NCBI RefSeq assembly: GCF_003217475.1
Contig: NZ_QJSP01000005.1
Location: 62,001 to 126,000, forward strand
Source of the DNA: Williamsia limnetica
GTDB taxonomy: Bacteria; Actinomycetota; Actinomycetes; Mycobacteriales; Mycobacteriaceae
DNA length: 64,000 bases
Direction: 5' to 3'
Position 1 is the stretch's first letter, and every line of letters begins with the position of its first letter. The notes under the pieces were generated by a model. That model had not been told where the DNA came from. It searched no databases and saw only the letters and a list, made by a program, of their open reading frames with translations. Shown in pieces: positions 55,551 through 64,000 of this stretch. The translations under genes and the position numbers were made by a program.

Positions 55551-55928
55551 TCAGCGGCTGTCGTACCGATCCCGTGAGGCATAGACGTCGCCCATGTTCG
55601 ACTGCACCACCTCGATCAACCCCACGAGCCGATCAGCCACTTCGCGTCCGAGTGGCGTGAGGTCGTACTCCACCTTGGGCGGAATGGCCTCGAGAACCGT
55701 GCGCGTGATCATGCCGTCGCGCTCGAGGCTCTGCAGGGTCTGCGAGAGCATTCGTTCGCTGACGCCATCCACCCGGCGTCGCAGCGCGCTGAAGCGGTAA
55801 CTGCCCTCGCCGAGGGCGGCGAGCACAAGAATGCCCCACCGACCGGTGATGCCCTGGAGGGTTTCGCGCGAGGAGCAGTCTCGGGCGAAGACGTCCGCCT
55901 CGAGTGAGCTGCTGGTGTCCTCGGTCAT
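55551..55928 (-). CDS. HxlR-family transcriptional regulator
   Basis: 125 residues. Winged-helix with the HxlR pattern: C-x4 start (ARDCSSRETLQGITGRWGIL), YRFSALRRRVDGVSERMLSQ, TLQSLERDGMITRTV, VEYDLTPLGREV. Usually senses quinones or aldehydes. The start lies 46 bp from a perfect palindrome and divergent from a quinone-reductase-like gene, which is the expected HxlR/QorR arrangement. Confidence 0.9.
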   Translation of the reverse strand: MTEDTSSSLEADVFARDCSSRETLQGITGRWGILVLAALGEGSYRFSALRRRVDGVSERMLSQTLQSLERDGMITRTVLEAIPPKVEYDLTPLGREVADRLVGLIEVVQSNMGDVYASRDRYDSR

Positions 55929-55974
55929 TCATCCACCATAACCCAGCCATGACCTGTGTGGTTACCGGATGACT

Positions 55975-55997
55975 TGCACTTACTAAAAGTAAGTGCA
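55975..55997. promoter_or_regulatory. HxlR operator
   Basis: Perfect 9-bp arms TGCACTTAC and GTAAGTGCA around TAAAA. It lies in the divergent promoter between the HxlR gene and the NmrA/QorB-like gene. It is the cleanest palindrome of the window. Confidence 0.8.
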
Positions 55998-56058
55998 TAC
56001 TGTTGTGGAAGCGCAACGAACTGCGAAGTCTGCAGACAACCGAAATGGAGCACTCTCA

Positions 56059-56916
56059 ATGACCACAGCGATAACCGGAGCCACCGGACAGCTCGGCAGC
56101 CTAGTGATCACCGACCTCCTCGAGCGGGGCGTCGCCCCCGGCGAGATCGTCGCGATCGTCCGTGACAGCGCCAAAGCTGCATCCCTTGACGAGCGGGGGA
56201 TCACCGTACGAGTCGCCGATTACAGCGATCCGGCTGCATTGAGGTCCGCCCTCGACGGCGTCGACAAGTTGCTGCTGATCTCGAGTTCCGAGGTAGGACA
56301 GCGGGTCGCACAGCACACCAATGTCATCGACGCTGCTGAAGCTGCCGGGGTCTCGCTCATCGCGTACACGAGCGTGCTCAAAGCGGACACGAGCGGAATC
56401 TCTCTGGCACCCGAGCACCTCGCCACCGAGGAGCGCCTGGCGGCGTCCACGATCCCATCGGTCCTGCTGCGCAACGGTTGGTACTGGGAGAACTACGCCT
56501 CCGCGCTGCCTCAGGCCATCGAATCGGGCACGCTGTACGGTGCGGCGGGCGACGGCCGGCTGGCAGCCGCGTCACGCGCAGATTTCGCGGCGGCAGCAGC
56601 GGCAGTCCTGACACTCGACGACCAGGGTGGCAAGACCTACGAACTCGGCGGCGACGAACGGCTGACCTACGCCGAGTTCGCGAAGCTCATCGGTGAGGTC
56701 GCAGGCAAAGACGTCGCCTACGCCGACCTCCCCGAGAACGACTATGCCGCGGCGTTGGCCGGAGCGGGGCTGCCCCAGCCGGTCGCAACGATGCTCGCCG
56801 GAGCGGATGCCGGTATTTCGCGCGGCGAACTCGACACCGATTCGGGTGATCTGCAGACGTTGATCGGTCGACCGTCGACCCCGGTGGCCGACATCATCAA
56901 GACCGCTATCGCGTGA
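56059..56916 (+). CDS. NAD(P)H:quinone oxidoreductase-like (QorB/NmrA, SDR5) protein
   Basis: 285 residues from ATG 56059, with GGAG eight bases upstream. ITGATGQLGSLVITDLLERG (4-23) is the NADPH motif; SSSEVGQRVAQHTNVIDAAE, VSLIAYTSVLKAD and VLLRNGWYWENYASALPQAI are QorB-type blocks. Reduces quinones or related electrophiles with NADPH. Divergent from the HxlR regulator, which probably controls it. Ends overlap the convergent SWIM gene by 11 bp. Confidence 0.88.
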   Translation: MTTAITGATGQLGSLVITDLLERGVAPGEIVAIVRDSAKAASLDERGITVRVADYSDPAALRSALDGVDKLLLISSSEVGQRVAQHTNVIDAAEAAGVSLIAYTSVLKADTSGISLAPEHLATEERLAASTIPSVLLRNGWYWENYASALPQAIESGTLYGAAGDGRLAAASRADFAAAAAAVLTLDDQGGKTYELGGDERLTYAEFAKLIGEVAGKDVAYADLPENDYAAALAGAGLPQPVATMLAGADAGISRGELDTDSGDLQTLIGRPSTPVADIIKTAIA

Positions 56917-57649
56917 TCCGCGCGTAGAGCTCGGCCAGTTCGTCGACGGCCTGAGCCACATCCATCGCCGCGGCACCTGATCGTCGCAGTGCCGCCGACA
57001 GTGCAGTGGTGTCGAGTTCGGACAGCACGTCCAGGGGCGGTGGGTGTGGCAGGCCGGGTAACTGGCGGCCGTCGCCGTAGAAATCGACCTCTGTTGGTGC
57101 GGGCGAGTCGGTGGTCCGCTCATCAAGACGGTCGGCGTTGTCCCGAAGGTGCGCCAGCAACAACGGCAGGTCCGCCCCCATGATGGTCAACAGGGTCGCC
57201 GGCTCCTTGTCGATGGTCGCGGCCAATTCGTAGCTGACGGCCAGGACGTGAATGCACCGGTCATCGTCGACGGGGCAAGTGCATTCGGTGCGTATGTCCG
57301 TCGAGTCCGCAGGAATCACCAGCGACCCCAACGTCTCTGGTTGCTTGCCGCGCGTCACCGAAACGAGTTCATCGGCTTTGCCCCGCTCGCGGAGCATGGC
57401 GACCACCGTTGCCGGATCGGCTGGGTCGGCTTCGATCTCGACCTCGAAGGGGTCCAGCTGACTGCCTTGCACCAGGCCCGTCACCCGGCCCGACCTGACG
57501 ACCAGGTCGATGACGTTACGGTCACGAAAGTACGTACGGGCCTTGGTGATCTTGCGTAACTCCGCGGGGCCCTCGACGGCCAGCAGAAAGCCCTTCGACC
57601 ACGGCGTCAGGCCGTAGCCCCGGGGTGCGGGCTTCTTCTTCGCGCTCAC
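56906..57649 (-). CDS. SWIM zinc-finger protein, partner of the SNF2 helicase
   Basis: About 247 residues from GTG 57649, whose GTGA overlaps the helicase stop. N-terminal KKKPAPRGYGLTPWSKGFLL and the SWIM motif CTCPVDDDRCIHV (CxC...CxH) at mid-protein bind zinc and probably nucleic acid. The C-terminal part is helical. In actinobacteria this gene and a SNF2 helicase form a conserved pair of unknown cellular role, so the two likely act together on DNA or chromatin-like complexes. Confidence 0.87.
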   Translation of the reverse strand: MSAKKKPAPRGYGLTPWSKGFLLAVEGPAELRKITKARTYFRDRNVIDLVVRSGRVTGLVQGSQLDPFEVEIEADPADPATVVAMLRERGKADELVSVTRGKQPETLGSLVIPADSTDIRTECTCPVDDDRCIHVLAVSYELAATIDKEPATLLTIMGADLPLLLAHLRDNADRLDERTTDSPAPTEVDFYGDGRQLPGLPHPPPLDVLSELDTTALSAALRRSGAAAMDVAQAVDELAELYARITR

Positions 57650-60552
57650 TCGCTCACCGCCTCGTCGGCCAGGCGCATGAGTTCGTACAACTCGTCGTTG
57701 TCCGATGCCGCGAGCCAGCTCTCGCCGGTGGCCACGGTGAGGTCGGACAACTCGCGCTTGTCGCGGATGAGCTGGTCGATCCGTTCCTCCAGCGTTCCGA
57801 CGCAGACGAACTTGCGTACCTCGACCCGGCGCTGCTGCCCGATCCGGTACACCCGGTCGGTGGCCTGGTTCTCCACGGCGGGGTTCCACCAACGATCCAG
57901 ATGCACAACATGATTGGCCGCGGTGAGGTTGAGGCCGGTGCCGCCGGCCTTGAGTGAGGCCAGCATGACCGGTGGGCCGTCGGCCTCGCTGAACTCGGTC
58001 ACCAACCGATCGCGCGCCGACCGGCTGAGGCTTCCGTGCAGGAATGAGACTCCCGCGCCGATGCGATCGGCAAGCCACGGTTGCATCATGTCACCGAAGG
58101 CAGTGAACTGGGTGAAGACCAGAGCGCGTTCGCCGTCGGCGACGATGTTCTCGAGCATGTCGGCCAGCAGCTCGACCTTGCCTGAGCGGTGCTCGTTGCG
58201 GCGCATGATGGGCGAACCGTCCCCGAGGTAGTGCGCCGGGTGATTGCAGATCTGCTTCAGGCGCGTCAATGCCGCGAACACGGTTCTGCGCCGCTCACTC
58301 CCGCCCTGCGGGTCCTCACCCTTGCCCAGGGCGTTCATCAGGTCGTCGATCACCGCACGGTAGAGCGCAGCCTGTTCGACCGTCAGGTTCGCTCGCACGG
58401 TCAGCTCCGTCTTTTCGGGAAGGTCGGAGATGACGGCGGGATCGGTCTTGACTCGGCGCAGGATGAACGGCGAGGTCACAGCGTTCAGTCGACGCACCGC
58501 GGCTTTGTCGCGCTCGCGCTCGATCGGTTCGGCGTAGCGCGACTTGAACGTCGACGCGGTGCCGAGCAACCCCGGATTGACCAGGTCGATGACCGACCGA
58601 AGATCCTCGAGCCGGTTCTCGACGGGCGTGCCGGTGAGTGCGACCCGGTGTCGGGCGGTGAGCGCGCGCACTGCCTTGGACTGTGCGGTGGCGACATTCT
58701 TGATGTGTTGCGCCTCGTCGACGACCAGGCGATCCCACGTCATGGCGCTGAGCATCTTTCGATCCCGAGAGGCGATGGCGAAGGTGGTGATGACGACATC
58801 GGCTCTGGCCGCGGCCGGGCCGAAATGGGGGTGACGTAACCGGGCCGGTCCGTGGTGGATCAGCACGGAGGTGTCGGGTGCGAACCGGGCGATCTCCCGT
58901 TCCCAGTTGCCCACCACGGACATCGGGCAGATCAAGAGCGTGGTGCCCGATGCGTCGGCGGGATCGGCGGCTTCCGCTTCGGTCCGCATCAGTGCCAGCA
59001 CCTGGATCGTCTTGCCCAGACCCATGTCGTCGGCGAGGACCGCTCCGATGCCGAGGGAGCTCAGATGGTGCAGCCACTCCATTCCGCGCTGCTGGTACGG
59101 GCGGAGTTCGGCCTTCAGCGATGTCGGGGGATCGAGGGCAGGTGGTGCCATTCGGCCGAGACGTTTGATCTCGTCGAGCCAGGACAATCCGTCGACCCGG
59201 GTCACCGGCAGCGGCAGCCGGTCATCACCGTCGGTGACCAGGTTGAACAGCTCGCCCATGTCCGCGGGCTGCCCCGATTCGGCAAGGGCGCGTTGAGCCT
59301 GGATGAATGACGCGGACCGAGAGAGCGCGGAGTTGTCGGCACGGATCCACTTACCCCGGACCTTGACCAGGTCACCCTTCTGCCGCGCCAGCGCATCGAG
59401 CTCGGACGCGTCCAGCACGTCCTCGCCGAGGGCCAGTTGCCACTGGAAGTCCCGTATCTCGCCGAGACCGACCATGACGTTGCGCTGCCGCGAACCGCCT
59501 TCCGGTTTTCCGCGTAGTGCGAGCGTGGGGCGTACATGCGCGATCGAGCGGGGAAGGAGAACCTCGAAGCCGGCCTCGGCCAGGGCCGCGACGCCGGTGT
59601 CGAACAGGCTCAGCACGACGTCGGTGGTGAGCAGGAAGTCCAACGAATGATCATCGTGCAGTGCAGATTTCAGATCGGGGAACGCGCGTACCGCGCGGGC
59701 GACGTCGGTGGTGATCTGGTCGATCTCGTGGGTGTCGAGACGGCGGAGTTCGACGGGTTCGTCGGGCCGGTCGAGGGTGCGCCTGCACACCTGCAATCGC
59801 CAGCGCGTGTCGTCGTACTCGAACTGCTCCTCGTCCTCCCCGTCCTCTCCACCCGGCTCGTTCAGTCGCAGGACCAGCGACGATTCACCCTGCCGGAGTC
59901 CGTCGGCCCACTGCGCCCACGCCGATGCTGCCGACGCGGCCTTGTCCGCCGACATCGCCGGTGCATCGGTATCGGGGAGCAGGGCGCGAACGAAGGACGA
60001 ACGCACGGACGTCGGCCGGACGTCGGTGCAGCTGTTGCGGCACAACTGGTCTGTGATCGCTCCGCAGAAATCCATGATCGCGGTCGATTCCCCGTTGTCG
60101 AGGATCACCGGGGGCGCCGCCGCGACGGCTGTGGACAGCCAATTGCGCCAGCTCGCGGTGGTCAACGGGGCCCAGCGCACCGACCACTCTCCGGCCACCC
60201 AGTTGACCGAAGGCGCGACGGCCCCAGAGCGCACGAAGCGTTCGGTGGAATCGACCAGGAATCGGTAGTACCGCAGTTCGCCGCCGACCTCATCCGGCGC
60301 ATCGATCGACTGGAGCAGTTCGACGGTGGCCGCGGGGCCGAGAGTGAGTGAGGCGATGTCGCGACGGAGGGAGCCGGGGCCGGCCACCGCGATCGTGCGG
60401 CGCAGCGCCCGTGTGCCGACCGCTGCCGCGATGGGTGCGGGCAGACCGTCGGGAACCTGGCCGGCGCACGGTTCACCGTCGGCGCCGGTGAACCACAATG
60501 ACAGACCTATGCCCGAGCGCCACAGAGCATGCGCGGCTGGGGTCTCGGTCAC
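57646..60552 (-). CDS. SNF2/Rad54-family DEAD/DEAH-box helicase-like ATPase
   Basis: 968 residues. N-terminal bacterial SNF2 accessory region (about 1-480), then the ATPase core: motif I DDMGLGKTIQVLALM, motif II VVDEAQHIKN (DEAQ box), motif III ALTGTPVEN, followed by the C-terminal RecA domain with ALVFTQFTAF, MLASLKAGGTGLNLTAANHV and DRVYRIGQQRRVEVRKFV. Remodels protein-DNA complexes with ATP; no nuclease or RING domain. Overlaps the SWIM gene by 4 bp. Confidence 0.92.
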   Translation of the reverse strand: MTETPAAHALWRSGIGLSLWFTGADGEPCAGQVPDGLPAPIAAAVGTRALRRTIAVAGPGSLRRDIASLTLGPAATVELLQSIDAPDEVGGELRYYRFLVDSTERFVRSGAVAPSVNWVAGEWSVRWAPLTTASWRNWLSTAVAAAPPVILDNGESTAIMDFCGAITDQLCRNSCTDVRPTSVRSSFVRALLPDTDAPAMSADKAASAASAWAQWADGLRQGESSLVLRLNEPGGEDGEDEEQFEYDDTRWRLQVCRRTLDRPDEPVELRRLDTHEIDQITTDVARAVRAFPDLKSALHDDHSLDFLLTTDVVLSLFDTGVAALAEAGFEVLLPRSIAHVRPTLALRGKPEGGSRQRNVMVGLGEIRDFQWQLALGEDVLDASELDALARQKGDLVKVRGKWIRADNSALSRSASFIQAQRALAESGQPADMGELFNLVTDGDDRLPLPVTRVDGLSWLDEIKRLGRMAPPALDPPTSLKAELRPYQQRGMEWLHHLSSLGIGAVLADDMGLGKTIQVLALMRTEAEAADPADASGTTLLICPMSVVGNWEREIARFAPDTSVLIHHGPARLRHPHFGPAAARADVVITTFAIASRDRKMLSAMTWDRLVVDEAQHIKNVATAQSKAVRALTARHRVALTGTPVENRLEDLRSVIDLVNPGLLGTASTFKSRYAEPIERERDKAAVRRLNAVTSPFILRRVKTDPAVISDLPEKTELTVRANLTVEQAALYRAVIDDLMNALGKGEDPQGGSERRRTVFAALTRLKQICNHPAHYLGDGSPIMRRNEHRSGKVELLADMLENIVADGERALVFTQFTAFGDMMQPWLADRIGAGVSFLHGSLSRSARDRLVTEFSEADGPPVMLASLKAGGTGLNLTAANHVVHLDRWWNPAVENQATDRVYRIGQQRRVEVRKFVCVGTLEERIDQLIRDKRELSDLTVATGESWLAASDNDELYELMRLADEAVSE

Positions 60553-60564
60553 TGGTTCATGGTG

Positions 60565-60963
60565 TCAGGTGCGGGGGCAGCTGACACAGAACAGGTTGCC
60601 CTCCGGATCGGCCATCGTCGTCCACTCCACCCACGGGACCTCGTCGAGGACGTCCCACTCCCGGGTGGCGCCCAGCTCGAGCATCCGCCCGACCTGCTCT
60701 TCACGGCGTCCGGGTTCCGTGCTCAGGTCGAGATGGATGCGCCCCGGCGCGGACGGGTTATCGTCGCGTCGGTGAAAGAACAGCGGAACCCCGCCCGGAG
60801 CTGCCGAGACGTAGACGTAGTCGTGTCCGTCGCCACTCACCGCCTCGCCGCCGAGCACGGCGATCCAGAACTCGGAAAGCGCCGCCGGATCGGCCGCCGC
60901 GAAATTGACGGCACCGATCGTCATCGTCGAGCTGGGCGCGGATGGTGTGGCGGCATCGGTCAT
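60565..60963 (-). CDS. VOC-family (glyoxalase/bleomycin-resistance-like) protein
   Basis: 132 residues from ATG 60963. MTIGAVNFAAADPAALSEFW, PLFFHRRDDNPSAPGRIHLD, LSTEPGRREEQVGRMLELGA and TMADPEGNLFCVSCP are typical of small VOC proteins. Lies between the P450 reductase (65 bp) and the SNF2 helicase (12 bp) on the same strand. Role unknown; not part of known GcoAB loci. Confidence 0.8.
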   Translation of the reverse strand: MTDAATPSAPSSTMTIGAVNFAAADPAALSEFWIAVLGGEAVSGDGHDYVYVSAAPGGVPLFFHRRDDNPSAPGRIHLDLSTEPGRREEQVGRMLELGATREWDVLDEVPWVEWTTMADPEGNLFCVSCPRT

Positions 60964-61028
60964 GCGACGACGATAGGCCGAGGTACCGGCATCGACGGTC
61001 GCTCGACTCCAGCCGCGGCGACCTCTCG

Positions 61029-62051
61029 TCAGACAGGGCTCAGCTGAATTGCGGGTGTGTACTTTTCCCGGTGAATGCGACGTGGTGACATCCGCCGGCG
61101 TTTGAGCGCTTTGACGCCTGCTTCGACCATCGCCGGTGGGCCGCACAGATACGCCGAGAAGCCCTTGCACGAGGGAAGGTCGGCAATGACGGCGTCGCCG
61201 ACATAACCGGTGCGGCCGGACCACTGACCGCGACTGAGGCAGGGTGTGTAGTTCACACCCGGATGGTTGGCTGCGAGGGTCTGCCAGTGCTCGACGTCGT
61301 AGAGGTCCGACTCGAACCGGACCCCGTGGTAGACGTGGATCTCACGCTCGGGATCGAGTTCCAGCGCCGCGGTGGCGATGGATTTGAGTGGCGCCAGTCC
61401 GGTGCCGCCGGCCAAGAGAATCAATCCCAGGTCCGGATCGTCCGGGGTGAAGCAGAAGTCGCCCCACGGCCCGGTCATCGCCACCGGTTCGCCCACGGTC
61501 ATGCCGTCGAAGATCCAGCCGTCCGTGGCCGCCCCGCCGGGCTGCCGACGGATGTGGAACTCCAGTTCACCGTCCTGGCCGGGCGGGTTCGCCATCGAGT
61601 ACGGACGGGTGGCGCCGGTACCCGGAATCGACAACTCGACGTACTGGCCCGCGGTGAACTCGAGTGGCTCATCGAGCATGACCGTGACCGTGAGGGTGTC
61701 GTCGGCCACCTGACGAATAGAACCGACAGTCCCGGAGATGTCGCGCAGCACGTGGTGCCGTGCGCTGGAATCGACCGTCACAGAATCGATCTCCAGATTC
61801 GAGGTCGGCACCGACTGGCAGGAGAGGACAAATCCTTGTTCCTGCTCGGTATGCGAGAGCACGGTGTCGAGCGGCGGTGGTGTGTCGACCGTACCGGTGC
61901 TGATCCGCACCTTGCAGGTTCCACAGGTGCCCTGGTTGCAGGAGTTGGGGATCCACACCCCGGCCCTCAGGAAGGCGTCCAGCATCTTCTGGTCGGGGTC
62001 GCACTCGACAGAGGTGTCACCGGCGTCGATCCGAAATGGCCGTTCCGACAT
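61029..62051 (-). CDS. gcoB: GcoB-type P450 reductase (2Fe-2S / FAD / NADH)
   Basis: 340 residues from ATG 62051. N-terminal plant-type ferredoxin with Cys38, Cys43, Cys46 and Cys78, then FAD motif RPYSMANPPG and NAD motif LLAGGTGLAPLKSI. The C-terminal end (LCGPPAMVEAGVKALKRRRM, SPRRIHREKYTPA) matches GcoB of Amycolatopsis as I remember it. Unlike most bacterial P450 partners it unites all three redox domains. One base separates its start from the P450 stop. Passes NADH electrons to the P450. Confidence 0.92.
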   Translation of the reverse strand: MSERPFRIDAGDTSVECDPDQKMLDAFLRAGVWIPNSCNQGTCGTCKVRISTGTVDTPPPLDTVLSHTEQEQGFVLSCQSVPTSNLEIDSVTVDSSARHHVLRDISGTVGSIRQVADDTLTVTVMLDEPLEFTAGQYVELSIPGTGATRPYSMANPPGQDGELEFHIRRQPGGAATDGWIFDGMTVGEPVAMTGPWGDFCFTPDDPDLGLILLAGGTGLAPLKSIATAALELDPEREIHVYHGVRFESDLYDVEHWQTLAANHPGVNYTPCLSRGQWSGRTGYVGDAVIADLPSCKGFSAYLCGPPAMVEAGVKALKRRRMSPRRIHREKYTPAIQLSPV

Positions 62052-62052
62052 C

Positions 62053-63264
62053 TCACACCTCCCAGGTGGTGTGCAGCGACGTCGGGCCGCGAAAACCCCA
62101 GCCCCAGAACTCGACGTCGCTGTCGGTGTCTCGTTCGAGATTGGGGATGGACTCGAACAGCTCCTCCAGACCGATCCGGCACACGTGATTCGCGAAGTAG
62201 ATGCCGGCACAGGCGTGGTTGCCTGCCCCGAATGCCAAGTGCGGCAACGGCGGGCGGGTGAGGTCGTAGTCCGAAGGCGCATCGTAGACGGTGGCGTCGT
62301 GATTGGCGGATCCGTAGGACATCAAGACCACCGAACCTTCCGGAAGATCGATGCCGGCCACCTCGACGTCGCGCGTGCTGATACGCGCGGTTGCTGACCA
62401 GATCGGTGAGGTCCAGCGCATTCCTTCAGCGATGGCCCGTGGGATCAGTCCTGGCTCGTCGACCACCTGCTCGAGTTGATCCGGCCTGGTGAACAAACCG
62501 ACCAGTGTCGATGACATCGCATGCCCGGGTTCCTGCATCGCGCCGAGGAGGTAGACGTAGAGCGTCGGGTAGATGTAGTCGCGGTCGCGGGTCTGGCCGG
62601 CCGGCATCCCGTCGTGGAGCCAGTGAGAGATGGCGCTGTCGTCGGGGCTGTCGATCCAGTTGTCGATCAGCGGGTCGACGATGGACCGGATCTCGCGTTT
62701 GGCATCGTCGGCTTCAGCGAACCCCTCTGGATTGGTGAACTCGCCGTCCTCGTCGACACCGGCGTTGGTGAACGAGTTCGACAGTTTGTGGAACCACTCG
62801 CGGAGTTTGTCGGAGCTCACCGTCTGAAGCCCGAGGAGATCACCGAGAGCGCGGACGCTGACCGGCTCGCAATAGTCCGCCACCAGCTCTGCACGGCCGT
62901 TGTCCTCGATCCCGGCTAGGTACCGGCGAGCGATGGGTCGGACGAGGTCGTCGATCCAGCGGTCCACCTCCTGCGGCTGCAGGGCCGGATCGACCATCGA
63001 CCGGAGATCGTCGTGGATCGGGCCGTTCACCCCGATGACCGCGGGATGGCCGAACGTGCGTCCACCGGCCTTGGTGATGACGGCTTCGAAGTCCGGGCTC
63101 GTCGCTATCGACCGGCAGATCTCCGCAGTGGTTGCCACGTACGACCCGAGGACGGGCAGATAGGCCAATGGCGCCTCACTGCGCAGCCGCTCGTAGACCG
63201 GGTAGGGATTGCGCTCTAGTTCGGTCATCGTGATGTCGTCTATCCAGGACAAAGTGCTGGTCAT
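62053..63264 (-). CDS. gcoA: Cytochrome P450, GcoA/CYP255A-type aromatic O-demethylase
   Basis: 403 residues from ATG 63264 (AAGGAG seven bases upstream; a longer frame to 63564 is antisense to the regulator). Heme motif [10 protein letters not shown] with Cys352, K-helix EGMR, and an I-helix [17 protein letters not shown], in which EPGH replaces the common acid-Thr pair. Extended blocks such as [19 protein letters not shown] and [13 protein letters not shown] fit GcoA, which demethylates guaiacol to catechol plus formaldehyde. Substrate is by family; the active-site Phe set should be checked. Paired with gcoB. Confidence 0.92.
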   Translation of the reverse strand: MTSTLSWIDDITMTELERNPYPVYERLRSEAPLAYLPVLGSYVATTAEICRSIATSPDFEAVITKAGGRTFGHPAVIGVNGPIHDDLRSMVDPALQPQEVDRWIDDLVRPIARRYLAGIEDNGRAELVADYCEPVSVRALGDLLGLQTVSSDKLREWFHKLSNSFTNAGVDEDGEFTNPEGFAEADDAKREIRSIVDPLIDNWIDSPDDSAISHWLHDGMPAGQTRDRDYIYPTLYVYLLGAMQEPGHAMSSTLVGLFTRPDQLEQVVDEPGLIPRAIAEGMRWTSPIWSATARISTRDVEVAGIDLPEGSVVLMSYGSANHDATVYDAPSDYDLTRPPLPHLAFGAGNHACAGIYFANHVCRIGLEELFESIPNLERDTDSDVEFWGWGFRGPTSLHTTWEV

Positions 63265-63486
63265 CGCTGTCTCCTTGGCTGATGTGGAGGGTGCTCGGTG
63301 GAGCTGGTGTGACGAGACGGTAGGGGCCGCACAGCCGCCGGGGCGACACCCGATACGCGAGGTCGGTACAAATTGCGCGACGAATGTGATCTCCATCGCA
63401 CATCTGCTGGCACGGGCTGTGAATCGCGGGTTCAATCGGAGATGCAGCCGTAGCCCCGGTACGCACGAATGGAACCGAGAGCCCAG

Positions 63487-64000
63487 ATGTCCCGACAGAG
63501 CAGCACCCACATCAGTGATTGGGAAGCCGCGCACCTGGCGGTCGAACAGGTGTACTTCCCCCATGAACTGGAGGCGTTGTCATCGCCCGACCTGTTGGCC
63601 CTGAACTTGCGGACCGTCGACCTCGGGCCGGTGACGATCGGACGCCTGAACTGGGGCACCGACGTCTCGATCGCGTGCGACTACCCGGGGGCGTACGAGA
63701 TCAACATCCCCCTCACCGGTCACCTCGACTCGCAGTCAGGATCGGCGAGCACAGTGTCCGAACCGGGACAGGCGACCGTCTTCACCGCCGGGCGGCCGTC
63801 GACCATCACCAGGTGGTCGGCGGATTGCCAGGTGGTCGGGGTGAAGTTCGAAGCCGATTACCTCGAGCGTGAAGCCGACCGGGTGCAGGCGACGGCGCTG
63901 CGGTCCCGATTGGTGCTCCCCGATCAGCTGGATCTGACCGGACCCGACGAACGCAGTTGGTTTGCGCTTGTCCGCGCGCTCACAGCGCAGCTGCGCGAAC
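63487..64000 (+). CDS. AraC-family regulator (GcoR-like), N-terminal part, cut by the window
   Basis: The frame from ATG 63487 (ATG 63469 possible) stays open to the window end: 171 codons. It contains [57 protein letters not shown] and [15 protein letters not shown], typical of the AraC ligand-binding domain (AraC_binding_2 group). The HTH lies beyond the window. Divergent from gcoA across a 222-bp promoter, as for GcoR at known guaiacol demethylase loci. Probably activates gcoAB on the aromatic substrate. Confidence 0.82.
   Translation, partial: MSRQSSTHISDWEAAHLAVEQVYFPHELEALSSPDLLALNLRTVDLGPVTIGRLNWGTDVSIACDYPGAYEINIPLTGHLDSQSGSASTVSEPGQATVFTAGRPSTITRWSADCQVVGVKFEADYLEREADRVQATALRSRLVLPDQLDLTGPDERSWFALVRALTAQLRE

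Noticed and set aside
1-64000. tRNA, rRNA, CRISPR, prophage or IS elements
   Set aside because: I looked for cloverleaf-like GGTTCGA contexts, regular short repeats with spacers, integrases and transposases; every hit lay inside a coding gene or was absent.

Overview
The window is GC-rich, densely packed DNA (many 1-17 bp gene overlaps, frequent GTG starts, AGGAG-type ribosome sites) from an actinobacterium. The DUF485/ActP pair, IdeR-like iron boxes, an NDH-2, a SWIM/SNF2 pair and GcoAB-type enzymes fit a mycolic-acid genus such as Gordonia or Rhodococcus. That placement is inference from gene content; there is no rRNA or tRNA to anchor it. I saw no CRISPR array, tRNA, rRNA or insertion sequence.

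Region 1 (1-8.4 kb): two sodium/solute symporters around a DUF485 membrane protein (acetate-type uptake), a strong hairpin, a TSUP exporter, two unknown proteins, an L-2-hydroxyglutarate-oxidase-like flavoprotein and an alpha/beta hydrolase.

Region 2 (8.4-24.6 kb) is the main accessory system, a hydroxamate siderophore locus. On the minus strand run a three-module peptide synthetase (C-A-T three times, then TE), two ABC half-exporters and an ornithine N5-hydroxylase, all coupled by 4-8 bp overlaps. A hydroxyornithine formyltransferase is divergent. The shared promoter carries two IdeR/DmdR-like 19-mers exactly 30 bp apart. Adenylation domains 2 and 3 have the same predicted pocket, so a peptide with two identical (probably N5-modified ornithine) residues behind a differently selected first residue is expected. 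The two half-exporters have complementary lesions that leave one working ATP site.

Region 3 (24.7-39.7 kb): NDH-2, a frameshifted flavodoxin-like gene, small membrane proteins, a YbdK-type ligase, a GlxA-like regulator, a stand-alone riboflavin kinase and an arylamine N-acetyltransferase. A possible redox operon follows (nitroreductase-like protein, FMN reductase, glucose-6-phosphate dehydrogenase), then an MFS exporter, a hydrolase, an NmrA-like protein, and a TetR/VOC pair with two tandem operators.

Region 4 (39.7-54.4 kb): a UBP zinc-finger protein, a decayed phosphotransferase gene, two small unknown ORFs, a FUSC exporter, dodecin, a SulP transporter, a solitary AbiEi/DUF559 nuclease-like gene bracketed by two 75-bp palindromic repeats, an amidohydrolase, an acyl-CoA synthetase, an F420/flavin pyridoxamine-oxidase-fold protein, DUF429 and CMD proteins, and a divergent pair of citrate-synthase paralogues, one fused to a helix-turn-helix.

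Region 5 (54.4-64 kb): a secreted lipase, an HxlR regulator with a perfect operator next to a quinone-reductase-like target, the SWIM/SNF2 helicase pair, a VOC protein, and a cytochrome P450 and reductase closely matching the GcoA/GcoB aromatic O-demethylase, with a divergent AraC-type regulator cut by the window end.
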